From Osmia lignaria lignaria (lineage: Eukaryota; Arthropoda; Insecta; Hymenoptera; Megachilidae): a stretch of DNA of 64,000 nt. A program made the translations under genes and the position numbers. The notes under the pieces were generated by a model. It searched no databases. It was not told the origin of the DNA and saw only the letters and a list, made by a program, of their open reading frames with translations. Location of the stretch: contig NC_135036.1 in assembly GCF_051020975.1 (NCBI RefSeq), forward strand, positions 5,456,001 through 5,520,000, given 5' to 3'. Shown here in pieces: positions 12,236-23,321 of this stretch (position 1 is its first letter; each line of letters opens with the position of its first letter).

Positions 12236-13883
12236 GCATTTTTGGAGGTTTTTGACTTTTTACAGCTTGGATTTTCATAAATAGGAATCTCTCTGATTAT
12301 TCTCAGAATTTTTCATGCACTAAAATAGAAGAAATTGATCAAAAATTTGAATTTTTATTTCTGCCCATTACTACCCCTCAGATGGGTTTCAACTCTATTT
12401 TAATAAATTATTATAAATATAACAGAAAATTTTTGATAATTTTATAACATTCTATAATTATAAACTTTGATTTAAAAAAAAAAAGAAAAAAGATATGTGG
12501 AAGAACAGATAGTTTAGATCGCCCGAGTACACTTTCTTCCAAGTAATATTATTTTCCAGCGCGCTTTTAAGATTTTAATCAGATTAAAGTGTCCTACGGA
12601 GCAACATTTAATCTACTTACGGAATCTTTCGTTAATAATTTATTTACAAATGTCCGGCTCGATTGTCTCAGGGACCAGTGGCTACTTCGTTCAAGTGATA
12701 ACAGTAATGGCATTGCTGGATGAAGAAACCTACCAGGTGGTCAATAAAAGAGAAAAATGTTTCAAGCCCCATAATTCTTTCTTTATTAGCCATATTTAGG
12801 GGTTGAGAAAATTGTTTGAAATTCTTTAATCAATTTAAAGGGATGAAAGTCGAGGCACGTCCGTCGGAAATCATGCATTCGGTCACCGCACTTATTTCCA
12901 TTTAATTTCGATCACTATAGTTGGTGGATACGGAAGCGAGGGATACGCGAAGGGGCCAAAAGGGGTTGAAAGGGGAGGCGCACTGCCGTCGAATATCGAT
13001 CGTCCCACTTGTCAATTCAAGTATAAAGCGATATACATATTTGAAAACAGTAAATCGTAAATATCGAGAGAATTTCGTGTCATCAGAATGTTGATTCAAA
13101 GTTGATGAAAAAATAAATTCGTTACGATCACTTGTACGATATTTCAATTTTCATATGAAATTGGCTTTCCGATGTTTTATTATAATTTTATGATAAATCG
13201 AAAATTTAATTGTTTTCTATTCTCTATCAAACATAACAGTCTATCTTATTACTTTGATGGCTGCATATTTTGCAAAATTTATTATTTTTCCAACTTTAGA
13301 AATTTTTTTATATTTCTAATTAACATTATATCTGCGTAATTATAGGCTGCGAAATTACTAATTTTCAAATTGCAATTGATAAAAATAAGGCGGAGAAAAA
13401 ATTTGATTAATTATATTAATTATCTCAAGTTTGATGAATGACAAAGAATAATAGAAAACATTGCTCTTCCATCAAATGATTAGTGACACGATATTCTGTT
13501 ATTAATTGAATTTTCCGTCGCTAATTGAAGGGTCGAGTTGGATAAAACTTCATCGAAAATGGCCCTCTGTTTTGGAAGAAAACAACGGGCATGTGTGAAA
13601 TTTTACCAGAACGATGACGGATCGAGCAGAATCGAGCAATTTGTTGCCGAAACGTATGAATAATCCAGCAATGTCAGTCTCGTAGGGCTGAATTGTAATT
13701 TATCAACGTCATCTGGTAGGGCTTTGCTAATTGTTGCGGAAACCGATACTCTCTTCCATTTCCTTCAACAACTTCAGTATTCAAGGATTAGTCGGAAAAT
13801 TACTCAAACTTATATTTCCTCGCGTGTTCCACTTCATTTTGCAAAAATTGAAAATAAAAGGAAAAAAAGGTTTCGGTCTATCA
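12236..13883. other. Intergenic or intronic DNA, nothing recognised
   Basis: AT-rich sequence with a slightly GC-richer stretch at 12840-13020. Short open frames (12902-13147 minus, 13724-13934 plus) lack any domain. Confidence 0.4.
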
Positions 13884-14240
13884 GAGCTGAGCATCGTTTC
13901 AAATAATCTTCTGATACATATTTTCTATAAATGAAAGTATTTTCAAATCAGAAATGATTATTTCTTTCAGTGAAAATTTATTTGTCTTTTAATAGAAATC
14001 TCGAATAAAACTAAATTATTTAAAAATAGGAAATAATTTTTAATTTAAAGACATTGTTATTTTTAATAAAATTTGATTTTCCCTGTTATTTTCGAATAAC
14101 GAATTGAATTTTTAATTATTCGAATAAGTTTTTATTCGAGATGAAAATTTATTGATGTAAATAATTTATTTCTTAATCTTCAGTATCTTCGGTTTAGGTG
14201 AAATTTCTGTCAGAAGATTATTTCAAATTATTCCCAGCTC
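13884..14240 (+). mobile_element. Long-TIR MITE, best preserved copy
   Basis: The element starts 'gagctgagcatcgtttcaaa', then 'taatcttctga'. It ends with the inverse, 'cagaagattatttcaaatta' then 'ttcccagctc'. The inverted ends match over more than 30 bp, with AT-rich internal sequence and no coding capacity. Related copies are at 2813, 20204, 51556 and 59973. Confidence 0.75.
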
Positions 14241-14899
14241 TCCAATCTATCAGCTATTTTATATTGTACAAAATGATAAATGTAAATTGATGAGATTTAA
14301 AAATTTTATATTTAATATTTTTTAACTTGGAGTGGATAATTTTAAAATTAATTAAAGGGATCCATGTTAATTAGAGAAATCAATCAATATAAAATTATTA
14401 AATAAATTATGAATGAAAATTGAAAGTTTCCGATTTAATCTTCATTAAAAGGATATACCTTTTCAAGCTAAATATCTTGCACTGAATATTAATATCAATC
14501 AAAAGGATCTCATTCATATTTCAATAAATAGGAAACAGAATTATTGAAAGCTTATAAAAAATTTCTATCAAGGGTAAATAAAAATATACATATATTTGTA
14601 GATTGTAAGGTAAGATTGTAAACCCTTGTGAATATTGATATTAATATTAACCTTCGATAAGTATACTATCAATATGTAAATTACAATGGCCTTGGTTTTG
14701 ATTGTACGCAACATACTGCAGCGATTCAGAGATAAAAATAGCACGTCGGTAACTGTCACCCTGACCTTACACGGCCACCCACCCCTTCGTTTTCGATCTG
14801 CTAACCACCATTCAAGCCGAATGCCAACGATGATGTGGGAGGTCAAGGGCATCGCTCGAGACACAGGAAATCTTATGGCTGATCTATGCGACCCGTTAC
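14241..14899. other. Intergenic or intronic DNA
   Basis: The sequence is AT-rich to 14680. The part at 14690-14930 is GC-richer and open on both strands without a recognised domain, so no gene is called. Confidence 0.35.
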
Positions 14900-15630
14900 T
14901 ACTGACGACCTCCGACTGCGATTAACAACAGCTTCGAACCACTTCCAATCAATTCAAACAAACTTCTTTCATGATTTTACAAATCTTTTTACATTTACAT
15001 TTTGAAAGTTCAATTAGGGTGAGCCCTATATAATGATTAACAGTTTTCTTAAAAAAGTAGAAAATATAATATAATGAATTTCTCATTATGATTAAGAAGA
15101 ATTCTTTTTAAATGGACAGTATAAAATTTAGAAAATGAATGTAATATCAAATTGGGGCTCTCTCCATGGTCCGTCATCCGAGTTAAAAAACGCATTATAT
15201 GATATTTCTTACTTTTTAATTAAAAATGTCAATCATTATATAGGGGTGAGTAACTGTTACATTATCCTATTAACAAACTGAGGCTTCTCGAATTTGCATA
15301 AAAATCAAAGTAACCCAACTAAGATTTCCCATGGATTTTTCTAAAATCTTCTTAATGTGTTTCAAATAATAATTAGCAGTGATATGTAGAAAACAAAAAC
15401 GACCCCAGCCACAATCAGCGATGGCTTCGAGTCGCTTCCAATCAATTCAAACAAATTTCTTTTACATTGTCAACGTTCAACTATTAACAAACTGAGGCTT
15501 CTCAAATTTGCATAAGAATCAAATTAACCTAACTAAGATCACCCAGAAATTTGTCTAAAATATAGGCTTCTTAATGTTTCAAATAATTAACAATGACTAT
15601 GTAGAAAATAAAAATAAAAATTTGTATAAG
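14900..15630 (+). repeat. Duplicated segment interrupted by a MITE
   Basis: Shared blocks recur. 'cacttccaatcaattcaaac' at about 14940 and 'gcttccaatcaattcaaaca' at about 15433 are followed by 'ttctttcatgattttac' or 'ttcttttacattgt'. 'attaacaaactgaggcttct' occurs at about 15269 and 15483. The period is about 213 bp once the inserted element at 15017-15267 is removed. Confidence 0.75.
15017..15267 (+). mobile_element. TA-type MITE with dated insertion site
   Basis: A 251-bp element is flanked by TA on both sides. Its arms are inverted: 'cctatataatgatt' near the left end and 'aatcattatatagg' near the right. It contains the 'ctctctccatggtccgtcat' core. The second copy of the host duplication reads uninterrupted TA at 15482-15483, which acts as an empty site. 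Confidence 0.8.
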
Positions 15631-18134
15631 AATGAAAGAATTGTAAAAGAAATTTGTAAAATAAAATAAGAAGTGTTTTCACCCCTATCAGAAAGAAATT
15701 CCCATTCGATTAAATCCTTTCTCCTCGGGATAAGGTAAATTGTTCGAGAAGTAGTGAAACAAAGCAGTAATTGATCAGACGTCGCTATATAAAATCCTTG
15801 ATTCCTCTCTTTGATTCCCGGTCTTTACCAGAACAAAATGGCAACGATGACAGGATACGTTCAAGGGTCAAGGTCGACTGGCCGGCAGGTTCCCTGCGCA
15901 TTGAAGGGGTTGGACGAGGGGGGTAGAGTTTGCAGTCGATTCGTAATTTCGTTGCAACTGCAGTTGAACAGACGCGCTCGTAAATTTCCGACACGTACCG
16001 TGCTGTTATTAATGACCGGTCATTAAAGGCGACGCAAAATCGAGCGTGGCTCCTTTACTGTTCTCACCACTTTCGGTTAAATTCTCCGCATTTTGGCACG
16101 CGAGCTCAAAACTTGCCTGTTTTATTCCTATATTTATTCAACGACCAGGGATTTTATTGAGCGTCGAAAACTTTTTAATCGTTACGCTAAAGTGGGAACG
16201 ATGATTCAAAGTTTAAGCTGAAAATTATTATGTTTATTTTCACACCACGTCTAAACCGCACATTTAGTTATTTTCAATAAAATTTCGTTTTTTAAACACA
16301 ACCAGACAATGATTCGAATTATTGAATTTTGTCAATTAAATAATATTTCCTTTAAATAAAATTTTCCTCCTTGATTGCACAGTACATTTGTATGATAATC
16401 AGAAACTTGAAATAATAGCAATACTACCCCCTGACCTTTGGTAACGCGCGAAGCAGAAAATAGATAACGAGCTGTTTACAAGAGGCTATTTTTAAGCACA
16501 TCATTTAGATATTTCTGAAGATATTTCTGAACAACTCTACAGACACTCCAGTTCACGCAAATCCATTTTTTCGATCGGTGAACCAACATTTGACTCTATT
16601 GCGCCAATCAATGACTGCGCTTCTGTTCTCGTTTTCCACTTCAATCGGAAACAAAACGTTTCACTTGACAGGCGATTTATAAACTTCCGTTTTGAAGGAC
16701 TCGAAATTTCATTTTGCTCGTTTCTCTTTTTTGGATTTTAATTTGCAACTTTTATATAGAAAGTTTTAAGATAATGAGAAAAATTTGTTGAAACGAACAA
16801 AGGAAGGAGAGGTGCAAAATAATTTTATCAAATGTCACTTGGTTAATGCTCTTTGTACAGAACGGTGCGATCGGTAGACCGGATTTTTCCATTTTGCGAT
16901 AATTGCCGGAAACCATGGGGAAGCGATTATCGCAACCGAGCATAGAAACGAAAATAGCCAAAAACCGCGATTTTATCAGGGAACCGCGAAATCCCATTTA
17001 ATCGGTTCGACCGTTTCGACCGCTTTCAATCGGTGTCCTTAATTGTAAACCGCAGCGGCTGCCGATCAAAATGCAATTTCAAACTTCGACGTTCATGTGT
17101 TTTTCCTCGCTACAGGAAATTTGATCCCTGTTTGATCGCTTTGATCGCATCGTATGCTTTCGTTTCGAAATAAAGACACCTAAAAATACCCATTCAACCA
17201 CTCGATAATGCTGATAAACGGAAATGAAGGTAATAAGAGAAAGAGAAAAATATTTCTTTAAAACTGCTAAAAGCTCATCAAAAATAATTAAATATGTGTG
17301 ACTCCTCTTATTTCTTTTTTCAATTGAAAATTTATTTTTAAAAATGTCAGAAGTGCTGGAATAATAATTAAGAAGGCGTAGTGTTAAAAGCACCGAATTA
17401 ATTTCTGTGAAAAATAAAAGAAAATCCACAGTTAAATATTTTCAAGAAAAGTCTGAGGAATCATCCTTTTAAAGTTCCTTTGACGATCTCGTTAGAGCTC
17501 GTCAGAAAGAAACAATGAAGAAAAGAGAAAAAATCTTTCGAACGAATTCGAAGCCGTCTGTCGCCGAATTTTCCGGTTGCAAAAACCGTAACGAGAAAAA
17601 TGCGCCACCGTCGACTGAACCGAGGAGAATTTCAAAGGACGTTGCTTCCGGTTGTTGAACACCCCTACGCCCAAGGTAAAGGCTCTTCCTTGGACGTTCA
17701 CAAAGGCTCAGCGCAGCCGGTAACTGCATTTACTTCGACATTCCCGGCACGACCGGTTGCACTGAACGCGGCATTACGGCTTAAAGAGATAAGAGGATTT
17801 CAAGGGAGCGTTCACCGCTTCCTATCTTTCTTCCGCGTTCTTCCACGAACTAGCTAAGGCCGCCACGTTCGAAAGAATCGCGATCACGACGGCGATATTA
17901 GTTCGCGAAGAAATGCTACCCAACAGCCTAACGACACGCGATTTCCTTAAGACGATTAACAGGAAGGATTACGTCTTCTGTAATTGAGTTACGCGAATTA
18001 ACAGCTTCTTACGCAATAATTGTACTTACCAACACCTAATAATTAGATCATTTTTTGATCATTTTTTAATATCATTATTTGAGAATTTATTTTAATAAAA
18101 TTATTAGATTTATGTAATTAACGTTTTGCACGTG
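15631..18134. other. Intergenic or intronic DNA with a GC-richer island at 17.0-17.9 kb
   Basis: Two GC-richer stretches (15790-16030 and 17480-17900) are open on both strands. None of the translations shows a known domain. The stretch at 16040-17470 is ordinary AT-rich DNA. Confidence 0.4.
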
Positions 18135-18136
18135 TA

Positions 18137-18423
18137 GGGTAACGTATGCAGTTGTGTAGGTAATGTGTTTCTGAATTTTCAGACGGCGGACCATGGAGAG
18201 AGCCCAAAGAAGGCGGGCCATAGAGAAAGCCAGAAGACGGCGGACCATGGAGAAAGCCCTAATTCTAATTTAATTTTGTATTTTACATTATCTTAATTTT
18301 CTAAATTTTGCACTGTTTTTAAGTTTTAATTCTTTTAGTTAAAAGCTTGAAAAATAAAACATTTGTAAAGTACTTTTTCGACTACCCCTTTTAAGTAGGG
18401 GTCGATAACTGTATACGTTACCC
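18137..18423 (+). mobile_element. TA-type MITE with intact inverted ends
   Basis: The 287-bp element is flanked by TA at 18135-18136 and 18424-18425. The left end GGGTAACGTATGCAGTT and right end AACTGTATACGTTACCC match at 16 of 17 positions when inverted. Inside are three versions of the 'ggcggaccatggagagagcc' core (18184, 18210, 18238). TA duplication and end structure suggest mobilisation by a Tc1/mariner-superfamily transposase (inference). Confidence 0.8.
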
Positions 18424-18425
18424 TA

Positions 18426-19725
18426 TTCAAATAGATTGAAAGTAATATTTCGAATTTAAAATTAAAAGAAACTTGCAAGAAATGCTATCAAGAACGACTC
18501 TGAGCAGAATTTTCATTTGCGAATGTTCCAAAAAACGTTTCCTCTGGTTAAATACTAATTCTTTTGATTATATAGAACATACTGTTTCTTATAGTTTATT
18601 CATATCACGTGTGATTCTATTGCGTTTAATGAAAAATATGTGTGCGGAGAATAAATGAATAGGTGTGAACAATTCAAAAATATCAAAGCGAACAATGCCT
18701 CGAACTGAACAAAGAGTAGTATATTGAATGTGTGAACACGTGCCATAAATAAATGAAATTCTTATTCATTATTCCACCACGTTTCGATTCTTTCAATCTA
18801 TTATAGATTTTCAAAGTACAAATCGATGGACTTTCATTCATTTTTTAATTTTAATGGTGTTTATAAAAACTCAAATCTGATATCTTAATCTGAACCTTAA
18901 TTTTACTTTAATTTTAATAATCATAAAAATTTCTAAGCATCTCCTGGGTTTTTTTTTGGTTTCATTTTCCGATGCGATTAAATTACTTTCCCTTCACTAA
19001 AGACGCTACGTGATTACGAAATCTTTTAATTAATCCTTTAATAAATAATTCGCTTTGATTAAACGAGAATTCCGCGGGAACCTTAACCGTACGAGGTTCT
19101 GTAATCAATTTTAATTAACACCTTCACGGTTTTTATCACCAAGAGACTGTTTCGCGTTTCGACATTCGCCAAATATTCGCGAAATCATCGGCTCGCTCTA
19201 ATTATCGAAGCCGAGAATTAATTACTCGTCGTAGGAAAATTCTACACCTCGCGGCCAGTTTATGATTAATTATCAATTCACGATCGACCTTCGATTTCAA
19301 CGCGTGTATAATTGATAACGTTGTTAAAAAAAAAAATTGAACAAACTTTACTTCTTTCGATCGTTGCGCTCCGTGTATAATTAATTGGGGGTAATTATTC
19401 AATTAACTATTCTATTCAGAAATTTCCAATAATTTATCGTTGGGGTTTATGAATCATATTTCTAATTAATTGAAACACACAAAAGAAAATATTATTCTAC
19501 ATTTTTAACTTCCCTATTGGACGGTTCTATATTTTCATATCAAAGTTAAATGCAATCATAGGGTGAATATATTTTTATTACGCCATAAATCAACGGTTAA
19601 AGGAGAAGAAATCGCGGTGTTTCGCGTATGTCAGGAGAGAAATGGCTTCTCCGAGAGAAAGCAGACACAATTCTACTAAAGCCACGTTTGCGGTAAATCG
19701 GTGTAAGTGTATAGTGCAAACTCAC
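18426..19725. other. Octbeta2R: Octbeta2R intron (start), nothing recognised
   Basis: This lies directly downstream of the strong GTGAGT donor of exon 2, so it should be intronic. It is AT-rich with no conserved exon, repeat family member or polyadenylation-site cluster that would suggest an end of the gene. Confidence 0.5.
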
Positions 19726-19963
19726 CAGTTTCGGCCGCTGCTTGGAGCAACATCTGCTGATGGTGGTGTTGCCTGGTGGAGGATCTGTGATGGTGCACAC
19801 TATTCAGGACGATGTTACTGGATGTCCTGCTGAGTGCCTTCCTCTGCCTCACCGCCTCCTTGTAGATCTTACAATACATCACTATCATTACCAAGCCAGG
19901 GATCCAAAAGGAAACACACGAACTAATGACTGCGTAAGGTCGGTTCACAACAAAGGAACACAC
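19726..19963 (-). CDS. Octbeta2R: Octopamine beta receptor 2-like, second coding exon (TM5 and start of loop 3)
   Basis: The exon starts after a tttattgtttcag acceptor and continues the previous exon in phase 0, reading NPE-VCSFVVNRPYAVISS. TM5 is SSCVSFWIPGLVMIVMYCKI. It is followed by the loop-3 signature EAVRQRKALSRTSSNIVLNS, typical of beta-2 receptors, and a His/Gln-rich stretch (HHHRSSTRQHHHQQ). It ends at a strong ACTG|GTGAGT donor, phase 1. Exons 1 and 2 give 294 codons plus one base. TM6, TM7 and the tail are missing, so the gene is partial here. I found no CWLP- or NPxxY-coding exon further left on this strand in a scan by eye, so the rest probably lies outside the window. Confidence 0.92.
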
Positions 19964-20203
19964 CTGAAACAATAAACACCATTCCTTTTATTATCCATTC
20001 TACTTTGCTATCTCAGTAATTTTAATTTATTTTAAATCAGCACGAAAATTTGTGATTTTAAAAATCTTCTAATTTAATTGTATGAAAATTACTTTGGAAA
20101 TGTGAACGTTAAAAATGGAACAGTGAAACTGGGTCAATTGTGACCCAGATTTATGAGAAACTGGTGCCTGCATTCAGAAATTATTAAAATTTATTGAAGT
20201 TTC

Positions 20204-20518
20204 ATTTTAAATAATCTTCTGCCACAAATTTTTGACTAAAATGAAGGTATTCAAGAATGAGAAATAAATTATTTATTCGAATAACTCTTTATTTAAGACC
20301 ACTAAAATAATAAATAATTAAGAATTCAATTAGTTATTTGAAAATAACAGAAAAATCAAATTTTATTTTAAATAAAAGTTTGTTCCAAATAAATTCAAAA
20401 TTATTCACTATTTTCAAATGATTTGGTTTTATTCAAAGATCTATGAATAAATCTTTATTCAAAGTAAAATTGAAAATATTTTCATTTCATTTAAAATATG
20501 TATCAGAAGATTATTTGA
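20204..20518 (-). mobile_element. Long-TIR MITE copy in Octbeta2R intron
   Basis: The ends are inverted: 'taaataatcttctgccacaa' at the left and 'tatgtatcagaagattattt' at the right. The internal sequence reads as the reverse complement of the copies at 13884 and 59973. Confidence 0.75.
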
Positions 20519-21244
20519 ACGAGGAGGAATGATATAAAAAAGACATATATAGCTGTTCGAACGAATTTCGATTTTCGTTGGCTACCAGGAAGGATTTTTA
20601 ATCCAATTTCGTTTTACGACGGTGGTTAAGCTCAGTGTCGTGCATGCAGAATTTATATTAAACCTCGGTTGTAATGAGATGAAGCCTTTCCTCGCGCTTA
20701 CGTAAACTTCATTTTGAAACAATGTATCCTGTTATTCTTAACTTGCATTAGAGTTTCGGTATAATGAGCGAGTGAAACTAATCAACCTCTAATTAACAAT
20801 AATTATCATAAACGGATTGATATTAAAATTTAATAACACACCATAAACAATTGATCTTTAAAGGTGGTAAATTGAATTTTCCCCGTGCTATGTTACCATT
20901 ACTTCTAAATTTACCAGGAACCACGACATTCACGACGGTGTTCCCATGATGCATCGGCCACTATGCATAACCAAATTAGCCAATCAAGGAAACAATAGTG
21001 CAAGTTACGTGGACCATACGAAGGACGTGATTGGTCGATTTACTCGTAACGCATGCGTATGCAAATACTGAAAAGCCTTGCTGAAATCCTCTTATCCCTC
21101 AGGAATTACTGTCGGTGCTCACTATTTCGTATGCAAGTCAGAATGCTTATTAAGTAGACGCGTTAGCATATCCAGATATATTTGACGAACGTCCTACCAA
21201 TGTCTAAACGAATAACTTGTTTACCCGGAGGGAGAGAGTTACAT

Positions 21245-22010
21245 CTAAAAATTTTGCATTTTTGAGTTTCTTATACAATTCAATTAAAAATTGTGCCTAA
21301 TTTTATGAGAAATGAATATTAGAAAAGAACTAGACATAACAAAAGTAAATATTATGCAGATATATTTAAAAAGACCTGGTATTTCAGAGATAAAGAAAAA
21401 AGGATTGATATCTTTAATGGAAATGAAGAAATGTGTACCAATGTATTACCCAGCTTTTATAAAAATTTGTAATAATTTTTAATAATTGTAATAATAATAA
21501 TATAATTATTAATATATTAATAATTTGTAACAATTTATAAGTTTCTATTTGTTTATTATTTTGATAATAAATATATCAATAATTTTTCAGAGAATTTTTA
21601 AATCATTTTATAATTCAACCCAATTATTACTCTAAATGCCTGCCGTATGCTAATAAAAATTTGATAAGAAAAAGGGATTGATATCTCTAATGGAAATGAA
21701 GAAATGTGTACCAATGTATTACCCAGCTTTTATCAAAATTTGTAATAATAATAATATAATTATTAATATATTAATAATTTGTAATAATTTATAATAATCT
21801 TGACTTGAAGTTATTTTAAAGCTTAAGAAAAGTGTTAAGTTTTATTTAATTGGTAAATTTCTGTTTATTGGATATTTTTATAATATTCGAAATTCCTATT
21901 ATTTTGATAATAAATATATCAATAATTTATCAAATTTTCAAATTATTTTATAATTCAACCCAATTATTGCCCTATGCTAATAAAAATTTGATTAACAAAA
22001 AAAAAAATTA
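21245..22010 (+). repeat. Dispersed AT-rich repeat, copy 2, with internal duplication
   Basis: This is the partner of 1540-2165. An internal block containing 'gaaatgaagaaatgtgtacc', 'aatgtattacccagctttta' and an AAT-rich microsatellite occurs twice (about 21395-21550 and 21670-21800). Confidence 0.7.
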
Positions 22011-22032
22011 CTAACAAAATTCCTCAACCTAC

Positions 22033-22677
22033 CTCCGGATTCTTCACCATATACTCCAGATGCTCCTGCGTGGTATACCATCCCATGAAGATCGGTATGA
22101 AGCTGATGAGAGCCGGTAGGACCCACGCGCTACCGAGCATGCATCCGACGGTGCCCTGCCTCATGATCACCGTATACTCCAACGGGCTGACGATCGCGTA
22201 ATACCTGTCCACGCTGATGCAACAGAGATGGAGTATCGAGGCGGTGGAGAAATAAACGTCCAACGAGTTCCATACGTCGCACATGAACCGACCGAACAAC
22301 CATTTACCACCTGACAACTCGGCGGACGCGTTAAACGTCATCGCGCACATCGCCACCAAGAGATCAGCCGCCGCAAGGCTGACCACGTAACAATTCGTCA
22401 CTACCCGAAGCCTCCGGTGCCTTCGGACACTTGCGATCACCAGAGCGTTACCGAGAACCGCGGTGGTGATTATGCTACCCATTATGATACCCTTGATCAC
22501 CACCACGAACACGCTCACGTTCTCCGGTAGATTCTCAACGGTAGGGTTCTCCACGGGTACCGAGGTCACGTTGTTCGCGGCTGTGCTGGACGAGGTGCTA
22601 GTGTTGCCGGAAGGCGTCGGTGTCGGGTCCACTCGGCTGGGAAGGCTGGTCGTCACCGCTGCCATTACGTTCAACAT
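22033..22677 (-). CDS. Octbeta2R: Octopamine beta receptor 2-like, first coding exon (N-terminus to TM4)
   Basis: This exon codes for residues 1-215 of a beta-adrenergic-like octopamine receptor. The N-terminus is Ser/Thr/Pro-rich with three glycosylation sequons (N25, N36, N53). TM1 covers about 61-84, TM2 about 96-117, and TM3 has the amine-binding Asp (D140) and the DRY motif (157-159). TM4 ends with PALISFIPIFMGWYTTQEHLEY. The ASAELSGGKWLFG stretch and the ISVDRYYAIV context fit the beta-2 subtype. The start ATG sits in a good context (tccaccATG) and follows an in-frame TAA. The exon ends GAG|GTAGGT, phase 0, in extracellular loop 2 just before the conserved disulfide Cys. Octbeta3R has no intron at this point. 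A four-codon upstream ORF lies at 22722-22711 if the leader is contiguous. Confidence 0.93.
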
Positions 22678-23321
22678 GGTGGACGAGGTCTCGGATGATC
22701 CCCGGCTGGTTTACTCTGTCATGGCTGTCCGATCAGCTTCATTTGGATAATCATGACTGCTATATACATCTAATTAATACTTTATTTAGATCTTCTCCGT
22801 GGCTTTCGATCGGATGGTTTTATTCCGGATACTCTTTGATGGAAAATATTGGATCCTCCAGTGGGTCCAAGAGACTTTGGAAACCAGGTGTCCTGATGCG
22901 ATTTCGAGTTGGGTAGACCTTCGATGGTTGTGTGTTCAAGATGACTGTTGATTTCTGAATCTCCATTGTTGATCCAGATGGTTTGGGATTGTTGCGGTCG
23001 AGGAGGTTGATCTTTGGAGTAGAATGTGCGGTTTCACTGAAGCTGCATTTTTCCTCGAGTCCAATGCTCATTGATTACACGATACACTTTGCGAAGTTTC
23101 AGTTTGTCTGCGGTGCGGCTCGATTTGTATCGCTCGGCGAGGATCGGTCAATCAGATTAAACAAAAGCTATCGAGGTATTAGCCTAATCCCACTTGATTC
23201 TGATTCAGCGTAGTCCCTGTAATTCAGAGATACGGAACGATCGATGGATTAGTGGGAATACTTCTTACGTTTCGTTACGAGATTACTACTTGATTCGCTT
23301 ACAAATCGGTTACTTTTCAAA
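22678..23321 (-). other. Octbeta2R: Upstream leader/promoter region of Octbeta2R
   Basis: This moderately GC-rich, low-repeat sequence lies directly upstream of the Octbeta2R start. An upstream mini-ORF (ATGACAGAGTAA at 22722-22711) lies in frame with the receptor. Further 5' UTR sequence or a promoter may lie in 22.75-23.25 kb, but no TATA box or initiator stands out. Open frames on the plus strand here show no recognisable domain. Confidence 0.4.

Larger units (their letters stand above)
19964..22032 (-). other. Octbeta2R: Octbeta2R intron in extracellular loop 2
   Basis: This is a 2069-bp phase 0 intron (GTAGGT donor, tttcag acceptor). It contains a long-TIR MITE copy (20204-20518), a remnant with 'tgggtcaattgtgaccca' near 20130, and a dispersed AT-rich repeat with an internal tandem duplication (21245-22010). 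The stretch at 20880-21230 is GC-richer but has no recognised feature. Confidence 0.85.

Noticed and set aside
21478..21535. AAT-type microsatellite
   Set aside because: It is a normal component of the AT-rich dispersed repeat and needs no separate call.
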